A stretch of DNA of 64,000 nucleotides from an uncultured Lactobacillus sp. (GCA_937874185.1 CALNAK010000022.1:434001-498000), one strand, 5' to 3'; shown: positions 1-8,801, counted from the stretch's first letter. Notes: generated from the letters alone by a model not told the origin. Numbers and translations are program-made.

Positions 1-14
1 GGAGGCGTTTACAC

Positions 15-329
15 ATGAAAAAGAAATTTATGATTTGTTTAGGTTTGTCGATTGCTTCAACTGGATTAGTTTTGGCTGGTCGTCATTTGGTTAAACATTT
101 AAAGACACGTAACGTTAAAAAAGACCGTGAGAAGCTTGAGTCATATGTTGAAAAGTATCTTCACGGTAATGAACAATTAATGGAATTCATTGGAACATTA
201 TCAGACTCTCAAGTTAAAGAATTGATTGAAATTATAAGATCAAATGAACGTGAACAAAACCAATTGAAATTGAAGTCACCAATTATTCCAAAAATTTTAG
301 AGAAGAAAGTAACAAATTTAATAGGTTAA
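15..329 (+). CDS. hypothetical membrane-anchored small protein
   Basis: Unrecognised 104-aa protein. It begins with lysines and then a hydrophobic stretch (about residues 5-22) that could be a signal anchor; the remainder is charged and predicted helical, with no cysteines or catalytic motif visible. A strong ribosome binding site (ggagg, bases 1-5) lies 9 nt before the ATG, so the gene is complete. Its stop codon ends one base before the tadA start, so the two are probably co-transcribed. No function can be assigned; a small envelope protein is the simplest reading. Confidence 0.7.
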   Translation: MKKKFMICLGLSIASTGLVLAGRHLVKHLKTRNVKKDREKLESYVEKYLHGNEQLMEFIGTLSDSQVKELIEIIRSNEREQNQLKLKSPIIPKILEKKVTNLIG

Positions 330-330
330 A

Positions 331-816
331 ATGATATTTTCAGAAAACGAAATAAATAAATATATGGATTTAGCTTTGGATGAAGCTAAGTTGGCAGGTG
401 ACAGAGGCGAGGTTCCTATCGGTTGTATTATCGTTGATAATTTAACTGGGGAGGTCATTGCTCGTGGTTCAAATGAACGTGAGGAGACTCAAAATGCGAT
501 TAAACACGCTGAAATCATTGCGATTGAAGCTGCTTGTGCCAAAGTTGGTAGCTGGCGTTTAGAACATACAAGTTTATTTGTGACTTTAGAGCCCTGTCCA
601 ATGTGTGCCGGAGCGATTATTAATAGTCGAATTGAAGAGGTTATTTTTGGTGCCGACGATCCCAAAGCAGGATCAGTTGGTTCAATTAATAATCTGCTTA
701 CAGAAACTCGCTATAATCATCAGCCAGAAGTTCTTAGTAATGTTAAAGCAGAAGAGGCTGGAGATCTTTTGAGAAATTTCTTTAGAGAAATTCGCCTTAA
801 ACGTAGCAAAAAGTAA
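331..816 (+). CDS. tadA: tRNA-specific adenosine deaminase
   Basis: Deaminates A34 to inosine in the anticodon of tRNA-Arg(ACG), letting it read CGU, CGC and CGA. The 161-aa length is normal. The zinc and catalytic motif of the cytidine/deoxycytidylate deaminase fold is intact: HAE at residues 59-61 and PCPMC at 88-92. It follows the preceding small gene with one base between them. The SRP RNA gene and dnaX lie downstream, the order seen in Bacillus and lactobacilli, which supports TadA rather than a guanine deaminase paralogue. Confidence 0.95.
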   Translation: MIFSENEINKYMDLALDEAKLAGDRGEVPIGCIIVDNLTGEVIARGSNEREETQNAIKHAEIIAIEAACAKVGSWRLEHTSLFVTLEPCPMCAGAIINSRIEEVIFGADDPKAGSVGSINNLLTETRYNHQPEVLSNVKAEEAGDLLRNFFREIRLKRSKK

Positions 817-842
817 TTATTTATAGTATCATAGTTATTGCC

Positions 843-930
843 GCAAGGCCTTAGGGCAATGGTGCTCTTGTGAATCGTGTCAGATTCGGAAGAAAGCAGC
901 ACTAAGCGAGGTGCGTCATGTGCCTTTTGT
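843..930 (+). ncRNA. ffs: signal recognition particle RNA (small bacterial type)
   Basis: The conserved SRP helix-8 core is recognisable: a gtgtcag...cggaagaaagcagcactaag block at about 877-906 corresponds to the Ffh-binding internal loops and the apical tetraloop region. Flanking segments pair (ggca/tgcc, ctc/gag) to form a single long hairpin without the Alu domain. It lies between tadA and dnaX, the usual place in Firmicutes, and a strong terminator follows at 944-980. The exact ends are estimates. Confidence 0.88.
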
Positions 931-943
931 TATGTAAATTAGC

Positions 944-980
944 CTCCTAATCTGATGAAGATTAGGAGTTTTTTTGTTTT
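944..980 (+). terminator. intrinsic terminator of the SRP RNA
   Basis: A perfect 10-bp stem (ctcctaatct/agattaggag) with a 5-nt loop, followed by a run of T's. Confidence 0.88.
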
Positions 981-984
981 TCCG

Positions 985-1145
985 TACTCCGCAAAAATTG
1001 AAATTTTGGCTGGAACGTGGTGGGCCGACTTGAAACCAATTTTAAAGTTCAAAAATTGTTTACAAGATCAGCCTTTTTCTAACCTGACTTCGTCAGCTAA
1101 GAAAAATTTCACCACTGAGCCAATTTCAATTTTTTGCTCCGGGCT
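985..1145 (-). repeat. family A branched palindromic repeat, copy A1
   Basis: About 160 bp with complementary ends (gcaaaaattgaaat... and ...atttcaattttttgc). It contains the internal hairpin ctgacttcgtcagct and a second imperfect stem. It matches copies at 39634, 43031 and 62456. This copy is in reverse orientation and is followed 55 bp later by copy A2 in forward orientation. An open frame at 955-1179 lies inside the repeat and is not a gene. Confidence 0.85.
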
Positions 1146-1200
1146 ATGTTGGTGGTTTTATTTTTATGGAAAGCAATAAAAGTATAAAAATAATTAGTAT

Positions 1201-1361
1201 AGTCTGGAGCGGAGCAATATAGAGGTCTCAGCCATGAAATTATTCTTGGCTGGCCGGTTTTGCCAGGTTAGAATAAGGCCGAGTTTTGAAACAATTTTCG
1301 AACCTTAAAATTGGTTCAAAATCGTGCCCATGGTGTTCCAGACCTCTATATTGCGGAGCGG
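1201..1361 (+). repeat. family A branched palindromic repeat, copy A2
   Basis: About 160 bp with ends caatatagaggtct and agacctctatattg that pair perfectly. The inner stems are ttcttggctggc/gccaggttagaa and a stem around the motif ttttgaaacaatttt. It shares the general layout and the gttcca and ggagc blocks with the other copies, but its outer arms differ completely from A1 while remaining complementary. It lies between the SRP RNA and dnaX. Confidence 0.85.
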
Positions 1362-1444
1362 AAAAAACTTAATTCAGTTTTAAGCGTAGTTAGATAAATA
1401 GCTTGTGGTAAAATTTACATATTAGTTTTTTTGAAGGAGAAAAA

Positions 1445-3166
1445 ATGGCATATCAAGCACTTTATCGAGTTTGGCGTCCCCAAACTTTTTCTGATGTAAT
1501 CGGTCAAGATGTGATTACGCAAACGTTGCGTAATGCTGTTGCTAGTCACATGACAAGTCATGCTTATTTATTCAGTGGCCCTCGTGGAACTGGTAAAACA
1601 TCTTGTGCCAAAATTTTAGCCAAAGCAGTAAACTGTTTGAATCCACATGATGGAGAACCTTGTAATGAATGTGAGATCTGTAAAGCTGCTAATGAGAACC
1701 GCTTAAATGATGTAATTGAAATTGATGCTGCTTCAAATAATGGTGTTGAAGAAATTCGTGATATCCGAGACAAAGTTAAGTACGCACCAACTGAAGCTCA
1801 ATTCAAAGTTTACATTATTGATGAAGTTCATATGCTTTCTCAAGGTGCCTTCAATGCTCTACTAAAGACATTGGAAGAACCACCTGAAAATGTTATGTTT
1901 ATTTTGGCTACAACCGAACCACAGAAAATTCCAGCAACAATTATTTCCAGAACACAGAGTTTTAATTTTAGAAGAATTTCACGCCAAGATATTTTGACAC
2001 GAATGGAATTCATTCTGAACGATAAAAAAATTGAATATGATGAAGAAGCTTTGAACATTATTGCTGCCTCTGCTGAAGGTGGAATGCGTGATGCTTTGAG
2101 TATTTTGGATCAGGCTTTATCATATGGTGATGATTCGTTAACATTGAAGAATGCTCAAGAAGTAACTGGAGCATTGAGTAATGAACAGATAGTTTCTTAT
2201 ATGACAGCAATTGCCGATAATAAACCAGCTGAGGCGCTGACAAGTTTGTACCAAATTTTAGCCAGTGGCCGTTCAGCATTAAGATTTACCGAAATGATTA
2301 TTCGAGTTTGTCGTAATCTGATTTTGTATAATTCCAATTCAGATTTGTCGAAACAGATGGATAATTCAGTTATGACCAAAGAGTTGTTGGCAATCTCTGA
2401 TAAATTCGACAATCAGCGTCTGTTTTATATCGTCGATCAAGTCAGTGCAACGCAGAAGAATTTGAAGAATTCCAATCAAACCGATATTTATATGGAAATT
2501 TTAACTGTAAAAATTAGTGAACCTAAAATTGCCAAACAGGCATTGGCGGCACCAACTGAGGTTAAGAATGACAGTGACAATAGCCAAGAGTTCGATAAAT
2601 TACGTGATGAGATCTCTCATTTACAAAATGAGGTTAAAGATTTATCCAATGGAGTGCAGGTCGCCAATCCAGCTCCTGCTAAGCCAAAGACACATCGTCG
2701 GGCTAACACCAATGCTCGTTTGAATAAAACGGCTATTTACAAAGTCTTGGGCAGTGCAACTAAAGATGACTTGGCTGCAGCTCGTGACATCTGGCCCGAT
2801 TTAATGAGTATGCTTTCAATTACACAACGTGCTATGATGAAGGTCGCAGAACCTGTTGCTGCTTCGTCTGAGGGTATTGTGGTGGCGTTTGACTACGCTA
2901 TGTGGTTTGAACAAGTCCAAGATGATTCAGAGTTCTTAAAGGAATTAAGTGACAACACAAGTAAGTTAATGAAGAAAGATTGTCAGATTGTTTTGGTTCC
3001 AAAGGCTGATTGGCCTAAGATCCGTAAAGAATATATTGATAATAATATTGATTTAAGCAATCCAGACAATGTAGAATCTAAGAAAGAAACTAAAAAAACT
3101 GATCCCACCGTTGATGAAGCTGTAAAATTGTTTGGTGAAGATATAGTTGATGTAAAAGATGACTAG
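1445..3166 (+). CDS. dnaX: DNA polymerase III subunits gamma/tau
   Basis: Clamp-loader ATPase that links the replicative polymerase to the clamp loader and helicase. The 573-aa protein has an AAA+ N-terminal half: Walker A GPRGTGKT at 45-52, four zinc-binding cysteines (C64, C73, C76, C79) and the Walker B segment IIDEVHML near 128-135, followed by a tau-like C-terminal part. The start is supported by ggag 5-8 nt upstream. It heads an operon with ebfC, recR and yaaL, as in Bacillus. The A-rich stretch near 3087 is not a convincing programmed frameshift site. Confidence 0.97.
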   Translation: MAYQALYRVWRPQTFSDVIGQDVITQTLRNAVASHMTSHAYLFSGPRGTGKTSCAKILAKAVNCLNPHDGEPCNECEICKAANENRLNDVIEIDAASNNGVEEIRDIRDKVKYAPTEAQFKVYIIDEVHMLSQGAFNALLKTLEEPPENVMFILATTEPQKIPATIISRTQSFNFRRISRQDILTRMEFILNDKKIEYDEEALNIIAASAEGGMRDALSILDQALSYGDDSLTLKNAQEVTGALSNEQIVSYMTAIADNKPAEALTSLYQILASGRSALRFTEMIIRVCRNLILYNSNSDLSKQMDNSVMTKELLAISDKFDNQRLFYIVDQVSATQKNLKNSNQTDIYMEILTVKISEPKIAKQALAAPTEVKNDSDNSQEFDKLRDEISHLQNEVKDLSNGVQVANPAPAKPKTHRRANTNARLNKTAIYKVLGSATKDDLAAARDIWPDLMSMLSITQRAMMKVAEPVAASSEGIVVAFDYAMWFEQVQDDSEFLKELSDNTSKLMKKDCQIVLVPKADWPKIRKEYIDNNIDLSNPDNVESKKETKKTDPTVDEAVKLFGEDIVDVKDD

Positions 3167-3178
3167 GAGGATTTATTG

Positions 3179-3508
3179 ATGAGTAAAGGTATGCCAAATA
3201 TGGGTGGAATGGGTGGCAACATGGCCAACATGATGCGCCAAGCCCAAAAGATGCAAAAAGAAGTTCAAGAAACAACAGAAGCTCTTAACAAAACTGAATA
3301 TACTGGTAAGTCAGTTGACGACTTTGTTACAGTTAAAGTTACTGGTGACAAGAAGATTGCCGATATGACAATTAGTGAAAAAATCATTGATCCAGACGAT
3401 CCTGATACATTACAAGATATGATGATCGATGCTTTAAACAATGCTTTTGATGCCGTAGATAATGACAAACAAGCCAAATTAGGTAAATACACAAACGGGT
3501 TGATGTAG
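3179..3508 (+). CDS. ebfC: YbaB/EbfC family nucleoid-associated protein
   Basis: Small DNA-binding nucleoid-associated protein of the YbaB/EbfC (YaaK) family, 109 aa, with the usual Met/Gly-rich N terminus, an amphipathic helix (about 20-35) and a C-terminal helix rich in acidic residues. A TTG lies at 3176, but the ATG at 3179 gives an 8-nt spacing from the strong aggagg (3165-3170), so I chose the ATG. It sits between dnaX and recR, which is the conserved context and supports a link to replication and repair. Confidence 0.94.
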   Translation: MSKGMPNMGGMGGNMANMMRQAQKMQKEVQETTEALNKTEYTGKSVDDFVTVKVTGDKKIADMTISEKIIDPDDPDTLQDMMIDALNNAFDAVDNDKQAKLGKYTNGLM

Positions 3509-4108
3509 ATGAGATATCCAGAACCAATTTCCAAATTAATTGATAGTTATATGATGTTGCCAGGTATCGGTCGCAAGACTGCTACCAGAATGGCATTTTA
3601 CACACTTGGTATGGACAAAGACCAAGTTCAGGAATTCGCTGATAATTTAATTTCCGCAAAAACTGATTTAAAATCATGTAAAATTTGTGGAAATATTACT
3701 ACTGAAGATATTTGTCCAATTTGTAGTGATAAGAATCGTGATCAGTCAACAATTCTGGTAGTTGAACAAGCTAAAGACATCATGTCATTAGATGATATGA
3801 ATGGCTACAATGGTTTGTATCACGTTCTAGGAGGGGTTTTATCGCCAGTCGATGGAATAGGCCCAGAAGATTTGAATATTAAGCTGTTGTTGAATCGTTT
3901 GCGTGAGAATACAAGTGTTAAAGAGTTGATACTTGCTACAAATGCCACTCCAGAAGGAGAAGCAACTGCTCAATATTTAGCCAAATTAGTTAAGCCAGCA
4001 GGAATAAAAGTAACTAGATTAGCACATGGATTAGCAGTTGGATCTGATATTGAATATGCAGATGAAATGACTTTGAAGAGTGCCGTGCTAGGACGCAGGG
4101 AGATTTAA
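3509..4108 (+). CDS. recR: recombination mediator RecR
   Basis: Acts with RecO/RecF to load RecA at gaps. The 199-aa protein has a helix-hairpin-helix region (LPGIGRKTA, about 18-26), a four-cysteine zinc motif (C57, C60, C69, C72) and a Toprim domain starting at ILVVEQAKD (about 82-90). It is full length. The start codon directly abuts the ebfC stop codon, indicating coupled translation. Confidence 0.97.
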   Translation: MRYPEPISKLIDSYMMLPGIGRKTATRMAFYTLGMDKDQVQEFADNLISAKTDLKSCKICGNITTEDICPICSDKNRDQSTILVVEQAKDIMSLDDMNGYNGLYHVLGGVLSPVDGIGPEDLNIKLLLNRLRENTSVKELILATNATPEGEATAQYLAKLVKPAGIKVTRLAHGLAVGSDIEYADEMTLKSAVLGRREI

Positions 4109-4109
4109 C

Positions 4110-4397
4110 ATGTTTGGTAGAAGAAAAGTATCCGTCCGGAAAATGGAAGACGATCGCCTCTTAGACAATATTCACCAGATTCAACAAAGAATCGGTAATA
4201 CTCAAAGAATGATCAACAATTCAGTGGACGTTGACGACGAAACAAGAACAAATTTGAAACTAGACCAGTTGAAGTATCAGTTCTTGTACTTAGAAGCAAG
4301 AAGAAGAAAAGCTAAAGCAAAGGCTACAACAAATATTATTTTCGGAGACGAAGATACATTTTTGAAACAGCCAAGCCGAGCTGAGAAACATTGGTAG
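4110..4397 (+). CDS. yaaL: YaaL family protein (DUF2508)
   Basis: A 95-aa, highly charged, mostly helical protein of unknown function, recognised by its place after recR and by its pattern of a basic N terminus and the segment LKYQFLYLEARRRKAKA. It starts one base after recR. Its TAG stop codon is also the first three bases of a family B repeat (4395-4526), an arrangement repeated elsewhere in the window. No enzymatic motif is visible. Confidence 0.82.
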   Translation: MFGRRKVSVRKMEDDRLLDNIHQIQQRIGNTQRMINNSVDVDDETRTNLKLDQLKYQFLYLEARRRKAKAKATTNIIFGDEDTFLKQPSRAEKHW

Positions 4398-4526
4398 AGA
4401 GCGAAGCAGGGGCGGTCAGCTCCCGAGCATTTGCAGGACTTCACGAATTATACGCGGTCTTTTGCGTATGATTTGGGAAGTCAGGCAAAGCGGAGTGGAG
4501 TTGCCCCTGCGCAGCTCGTTTAGAAT
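4395..4526 (+). repeat. family B 3'-end repeat, copy B1
   Basis: Starts with tagagagcg, whose TAG is the stop codon of yaaL. The outer arms gcaggggc/gcccctgc pair perfectly. The core contains gacttc/gaagtc and atacgc/gcgtat stems. It is oriented in the sense of the upstream gene and is followed by a terminator at 4571. Confidence 0.9.
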
Positions 4527-4570
4527 CACGTTATCAAACTAACAACAAAAAAATCAGTTGATATAACAAA

Positions 4571-4628
4571 AAATAAAGCTGTGCTGACTTGAGAGATAAA
4601 CTCAAAGTTAAGCACAACTTTATTTTTT
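4571..4628 (+). terminator. intrinsic terminator after yaaL
   Basis: Arms aaataaagctgtgct (4571-4585) and agcacaactttattt (4611-4625) pair with one mismatch around an inner loop and are followed by T's. It ends the dnaX-ebfC-recR-yaaL unit. The rest of the 4398-4787 gap holds repeat B1 and the upstream region of tmk. Confidence 0.85.
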
Positions 4629-4787
4629 TAAGACAATGAATTGTATTTTAGTTGATAATAAGTAAAAACAAATAAGGGGGCAAAATTGTTTTAACTAACT
4701 GTTAATCCAAAGAAAATATCCCCCACGATAAGTTTCATTTATTCCCATTATCAAGTAAAATGGTAGTAATCATCTAGGAGAGATTAT

Positions 4788-5438
4788 ATGTCAGGAATAT
4801 TTATATCGTTCGAAGGACCAGATGGGGCTGGTAAAACAACAGCTCTCAAAACATTGATGCCATTATTACAGGCTAAAACTAATACAGAAATTGTTTTATC
4901 AAGAGAACCTGGTGGTAGTCCAATTTCTGAAAAAATCAGAAAAATTATTTTGGATATTCATGATGAAGAGATGGATCCAAGAACTGAAGCCTTGTTGTAC
5001 GCAGCTGCAAGACGTCAACATTTAATTGATGTGATTTTACCAACACTTGCTGAGGGAAAAGTTATGTTGAGCGACCGTTTCGTTGATAGTTCAATCGCCT
5101 ATCAAGGTGGTGGACGTGAAATTGGAACTGACGCTGTGGCTGAAATTAATGATTTCGCCATTGATGGTCATTTACCAGACTTAACAATTTATTTTGATGT
5201 TTCACCGGAAGTGGGATTATCAAGAATTAAAAAAGATCACGAGGGTGCCATGGATCGTTTGGAAAAAGAAGCAATCAGTTTCCATAATCGTGTTTATGAT
5301 TCATATATGGAACTTGTAAAAGCTAATCCCCAAAGGATTAAATCAATCAATGCTGATCAAGCACCTGAAAAAGTTGTTGAGGATACTTTAAAAATAATTA
5401 TCGAAAAATTTCCTAATATATTTAATGAAGGAGAATAA
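4788..5438 (+). CDS. tmk: thymidylate kinase
   Basis: Phosphorylates dTMP to dTDP for dTTP synthesis. The 216-aa length is typical. Motifs visible are the P-loop EGPDGAGKTT (9-18), SREPGG (38-43) and the DRF plus SSIAYQGGGRE nucleoside-binding segment (96-111). The ATG is preceded by taggaga at a good distance. It starts a compact operon with darA, holB, yabA, rsmI and a thioesterase, the usual Firmicutes order. Confidence 0.97.
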   Translation: MSGIFISFEGPDGAGKTTALKTLMPLLQAKTNTEIVLSREPGGSPISEKIRKIILDIHDEEMDPRTEALLYAAARRQHLIDVILPTLAEGKVMLSDRFVDSSIAYQGGGREIGTDAVAEINDFAIDGHLPDLTIYFDVSPEVGLSRIKKDHEGAMDRLEKEAISFHNRVYDSYMELVKANPQRIKSINADQAPEKVVEDTLKIIIEKFPNIFNEGE

Positions 5439-5440
5439 TT

Positions 5441-5767
5441 ATGAAATTAATCATAGCCATAGTTCAAGATAAGGATAGCCAACAATTACAAACACACCTT
5501 GTTAAAGATGGTTTCCGTGCCACTAAATTGCCATCAACTGGTGGATTTCTAAAGGCTGGTAACTGTACATTTATTATCGGTGTTGAAGAAGAACAAATTG
5601 ATGATGCTTTAGCCGTCATTAAAAAGAATTGCCATACCAGATCACAATTTGTAACACCAACTTTCTTAATGCCAGAAGCTGCATCAAGTATGGCTGAACC
5701 AGTTGAGGTTCAAGTTGGGGGAGCAACTTGTTTCATCGTACCAGTGGATAAATTTGTGAGATTCTAA
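5441..5767 (+). CDS. darA: cyclic-di-AMP receptor, PII-like (DarA/YaaQ)
   Basis: A 108-aa PII-like protein of the YaaQ/DarA (PstA) family, whose known members bind cyclic di-AMP. It shows the family pattern: an N-terminal MKLIIAIVQDKD strand, TGGFLKAGNCTFIIGVE around residues 36-52 and a C-terminal GGATCFIVPVDKFVRF strand. It starts two bases after the tmk stop, between tmk and holB, its conserved location. Its downstream partner is unknown in the family. Confidence 0.93.
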   Translation: MKLIIAIVQDKDSQQLQTHLVKDGFRATKLPSTGGFLKAGNCTFIIGVEEEQIDDALAVIKKNCHTRSQFVTPTFLMPEAASSMAEPVEVQVGGATCFIVPVDKFVRF

Positions 5768-5770
5768 AAC

Positions 5771-6724
5771 ATGGAAAATTTACTAGAAGAACAACCAAAG
5801 GTCGTTCAGGAATTTCAAAAAATAATTTCTTCAAATATGTTATCGCACGCTTATCTGATAGATAGTGCTTCATCTCAAATTAGACAACAAATGGCTATTT
5901 GGTTAGCACAGAGTCAGTTTTGTGATAACTTAAAAGATGGTGCTCCGGATCAAACTTGTCAGAAATGTCAGACGATTGCATTGGGTGATAATCCTGATGT
6001 GTTGGAAGTTAAGACTGATAAGCAGAGTGTCGGAGTCGATGATATTAAATCTTTCAAAAAAGAAGTAAGTATGACAGCCACTCAAGGAAAGCGTCGGATT
6101 CTGATTATTGATGAAGCCGAAAAGATGACTAACGCTGCCAGTAATAATTTGTTGAAGACAATTGAGGAACCAGAGGGTAATCTGATGATTATCTTGTTGG
6201 CTGATTCAGCGAAGCAACTTTTACCGACCATTCAATCACGTGTTCAAATTTTCCATTTATCTAATAAAAGTAATGAAGATGAAATTGCTAGTTTGGTAAA
6301 TGCTGGATTTAAAAATGATCAAGCTCAAAAAGCTTTAAAAGTTACCGATATTAAATATTTAGCTAATATTGATGGGGACAAATACCAATCATTAATTTCA
6401 GGTATTATGAATTGGCTCAAAGAAGTTAACAAACAAAAAATAAATAGTTTTGTCGACATACAGACCGATATCATGCCTTTGGTTGAGAATAAAGACCAGC
6501 AACATTTGGTTTTCGACATGTTGAATCAAATTTTTAGTGATATATTATCAATTAGGTACAATTTGGGAAAATCAACATTGACGGCCGAAGATATTTTGAA
6601 TAATAAGAGTATTCAGAAGGTTATAAGTATGTCTGATGACTTATTCACAGCTGAACAAATGTGGAAAAGTAATGTATCTTTTCAAGCCATTTTAGAAGAT
6701 TTGTCATTAAAATTTGTGGATTAG
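5771..6724 (+). CDS. holB: DNA polymerase III subunit delta'
   Basis: Clamp-loader subunit that works with DnaX. The 317-aa protein has the AAA+ fold with a degenerate P-loop (no GKT), as expected for delta'. It also has a cysteine cluster for zinc (FCDN...TCQKCQT), the DDIKSFKKEV segment and an SRV motif in QSRVQIF that matches the arginine-finger SRC position. It begins three bases after the darA stop and is followed by yabA. Confidence 0.95.
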   Translation: MENLLEEQPKVVQEFQKIISSNMLSHAYLIDSASSQIRQQMAIWLAQSQFCDNLKDGAPDQTCQKCQTIALGDNPDVLEVKTDKQSVGVDDIKSFKKEVSMTATQGKRRILIIDEAEKMTNAASNNLLKTIEEPEGNLMIILLADSAKQLLPTIQSRVQIFHLSNKSNEDEIASLVNAGFKNDQAQKALKVTDIKYLANIDGDKYQSLISGIMNWLKEVNKQKINSFVDIQTDIMPLVENKDQQHLVFDMLNQIFSDILSIRYNLGKSTLTAEDILNNKSIQKVISMSDDLFTAEQMWKSNVSFQAILEDLSLKFVD

Positions 6725-6735
6725 TAGGTGAGATC

Positions 6736-7101
6736 ATGGCAGAGAAGGATTTATATGATGAATTTGAAACAATCACAAATCAACTAAATGATATAAGTAA
6801 AAAAGTTTCTTTGCTTAAAGAAGAATTATCAAAGACCTTGGAAGAAAATGAAGAGGTTAAGTTAGAGAATCAAAATCTTCGTAGTCATTTGGAAAAAGTT
6901 AGTACTGAGGATGAAGATCCTAATGGAAATAAATTATCCGATTCACGTTTGAATCTGGAGAATTTATATCTCAAAGGATTTCACATTTGTCGCCCACTTT
7001 ATGGGGCACGTCGAGATCGTAATAAAGAAGAGTGTGTGTTCTGCTTGCAAATCTTAGATAGCGATAACGACAGTAATAAGAAGAAAAAGAAAATAAATTA
7101 G
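6736..7101 (+). CDS. yabA: replication initiation control protein YabA
   Basis: Negative regulator of chromosome replication initiation that bridges DnaA and the clamp DnaN. The 121-aa protein has an N-terminal coiled coil (about 5-55) that forms the tetramer in the family and a C-terminal zinc site (H83, C85, C100, C103). It is placed between holB and rsmI as in Bacillus. A lysine-rich tail ends the protein. Confidence 0.95.
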   Translation: MAEKDLYDEFETITNQLNDISKKVSLLKEELSKTLEENEEVKLENQNLRSHLEKVSTEDEDPNGNKLSDSRLNLENLYLKGFHICRPLYGARRDRNKEECVFCLQILDSDNDSNKKKKKIN

Positions 7102-7119
7102 ATTAGGGGAGCTATTTGA

Positions 7120-7995
7120 ATGAAAGAACAAAGGAGTTTTGTTGATAATTCGAAGGGCTGCCTTTTTTTAGTGCCAACACCAATTGGTAATTTGGAAGAC
7201 ATGACTTTTAGAGCTGTTAACACTTTGAAAGAAGCAGATTTAGTCGCAGCTGAGGATACACGTAATAGTAAAAATTTATTGAATCATTTTGAAATACCAA
7301 CAGAATTAATAAGTTTTCATGAGCATAATACTGCCCAAAGAATTCCAGAATTAATAGAAAAAATGAATAGCGGTATGAAAATTGCTCAAATTAGTGATGC
7401 CGGAGCACCCTCAATCAGTGATCCTGGTAAAGAGCTAGTCAAAGCAGCAATTAAAGCAGAAATCCCAGTTGTTCCATTACCTGGTGCTACTGCTTCAATC
7501 ACGGCCTTAATTGCTTCAGGTATTGAGCCACAGCCGTTTTATTTCTTCGGATTCCTACCTCGTAAGGGTAAGGAACGTACAGAAGCGTTGAATAATCTTT
7601 CGCAAAGGGCTGAGACAACAATTGTTTATGAATCACCATATCGTGTAAAAAAGACGATTCAAGATTTAATTGCTAAATTTGGTGGCGATAGACAAATTGC
7701 TTTAGCACGAGAATTAACTAAGATTCACGAAGCTTTCTTGCGCGGTAGCTTACAACAAGTTTCCGAGTATTATGAAGAGAATGATCCTAAGGGTGAATAT
7801 GTCTTGATAATTGCCGGTAAACCTGAAGAGGTCATTACTCAAGTGAGTTCAGATGATGACTTGATTGCGACTGTGGATAACTTGATTAAGCAAGGTCAAA
7901 AGCCCAACAAAGCAATCAAACAAGTTGCTGATCAAAATGGTTTAAAGAAACAAGATGTGTATAACCTTTATCATGGAATTGGAGAAGAAGAATAG
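7120..7995 (+). CDS. rsmI: 16S rRNA 2'-O-ribose C1402 methyltransferase
   Basis: Methylates C1402 in the ribosomal decoding centre using SAM. The 291-aa protein has the family signatures VPTPIGNLEDMT (about 19-30), AAEDTR (47-52), ISDAGAPSISDPG and FFGFLPRKGKER. The start has gggg a few bases upstream. Its stop overlaps the start of the thioesterase gene by one base, so translation is probably coupled. Confidence 0.96.
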   Translation: MKEQRSFVDNSKGCLFLVPTPIGNLEDMTFRAVNTLKEADLVAAEDTRNSKNLLNHFEIPTELISFHEHNTAQRIPELIEKMNSGMKIAQISDAGAPSISDPGKELVKAAIKAEIPVVPLPGATASITALIASGIEPQPFYFFGFLPRKGKERTEALNNLSQRAETTIVYESPYRVKKTIQDLIAKFGGDRQIALARELTKIHEAFLRGSLQQVSEYYEENDPKGEYVLIIAGKPEEVITQVSSDDDLIATVDNLIKQGQKPNKAIKQVADQNGLKKQDVYNLYHGIGEEE

Positions 7996-8738
7996 TGACA
8001 GAGAGAGAAACCTACTCATTGGAGATGGAAGTACCATTCTATTTTGCTAATTTCACTGGCGACATGCGTTTGTCAGCATTAATAGATATGATGCTTTTAA
8101 CATCAGAAAAACAATTACATAAGGCGGACGCTGATAGTACTGAAATGGTTCAGAACAATGGTTTAGGCTGGGTAGTTGTCCAATATCATATGGATATTGA
8201 CACTATGCCTAAACTAGGTCAAAAACTAAAAGTTACTACTCAAGCAACTAGCTATAACAAATATTTCTTCTATCGTGATTTCTGGATAGACGATATGGAC
8301 GGTAATCGTATGGTTACTGCTAAGAGTGCCTTTGTCCTAATTGATATTAAAGAACGTAAGATTGTTGGTGCCAGTGATCGTTTGGATAACAAATTTGGAG
8401 CCGAAGAAATCAACAAGATTCAACGATTCACTCGTTTACGTGAACCGGAAGATTACGATGCTAAACAAGAGCAACATATCGGTTACTACAATATTGATGT
8501 TAATAAACATGTTAATAATTCATATTATTTTGACTGGATGGTAGATAGCATGAATGTCGATTTCATTGCGACTCATCGAATCAAGAGTATGGATATTAAA
8601 TATGAAAAAGAACTGAACACTGATAGCAAACCAGTTGTTTATGAAAAGTATGATAATACGAATAATAAATCTATTCATTGGATAAAGAACGGTGACGTCC
8701 TGAACGTTATTGCTCAATTTGAGTGGGAAGATAAATAA
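7995..8738 (+). CDS. acyl-ACP thioesterase
   Basis: Hotdog-fold thioesterase of the bacterial FatA-like family that releases fatty acids from acyl carrier protein. It is 247 aa, with an N-terminal hotdog (to about residue 130) and a second one bearing NIDVNKHVNNSYYFDWM, the Asn/His-containing segment of this family. It starts with GTG, whose G is the last base of the rsmI stop codon, after a ggagaag ribosome site. It is last in the tmk operon. Confidence 0.9.
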   Translation: MTERETYSLEMEVPFYFANFTGDMRLSALIDMMLLTSEKQLHKADADSTEMVQNNGLGWVVVQYHMDIDTMPKLGQKLKVTTQATSYNKYFFYRDFWIDDMDGNRMVTAKSAFVLIDIKERKIVGASDRLDNKFGAEEINKIQRFTRLREPEDYDAKQEQHIGYYNIDVNKHVNNSYYFDWMVDSMNVDFIATHRIKSMDIKYEKELNTDSKPVVYEKYDNTNNKSIHWIKNGDVLNVIAQFEWEDK

Positions 8739-8753
8739 ATAGACTAAATTCAC

Positions 8754-8781
8754 TTGTACAAGCAGGATATTGTGCTATTAT
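8754..8781 (+). promoter_or_regulatory. putative promoter of the folT riboswitch transcript
   Basis: A -35-like ttgtac (8754-8759) and a -10-like tattat (8776-8781) are separated by 16 nt and lie just upstream of the riboswitch aptamer. Confidence 0.55.
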
Positions 8782-8801
8782 GTTGAGGTACTAAAAATTT
8801 T

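Noticed and set aside
955..1179. Open frame of 74 codons
   Set aside because: It lies over the SRP RNA terminator and family A repeat A1, has no ribosome site and reads through palindromic DNA.
3080..3110. A-rich run in dnaX as a programmed frameshift site making gamma
   Set aside because: A -1 shift would reach a stop at once but would remove only about 25 residues from the C terminus; that is not a gamma-length product and no stimulatory structure was seen.
4675..4725. aggggg and ccccca blocks before tmk as a hairpin or binding site
   Set aside because: The blocks are separated by about 40 nt of AT-rich sequence with no further pairing; likely chance.
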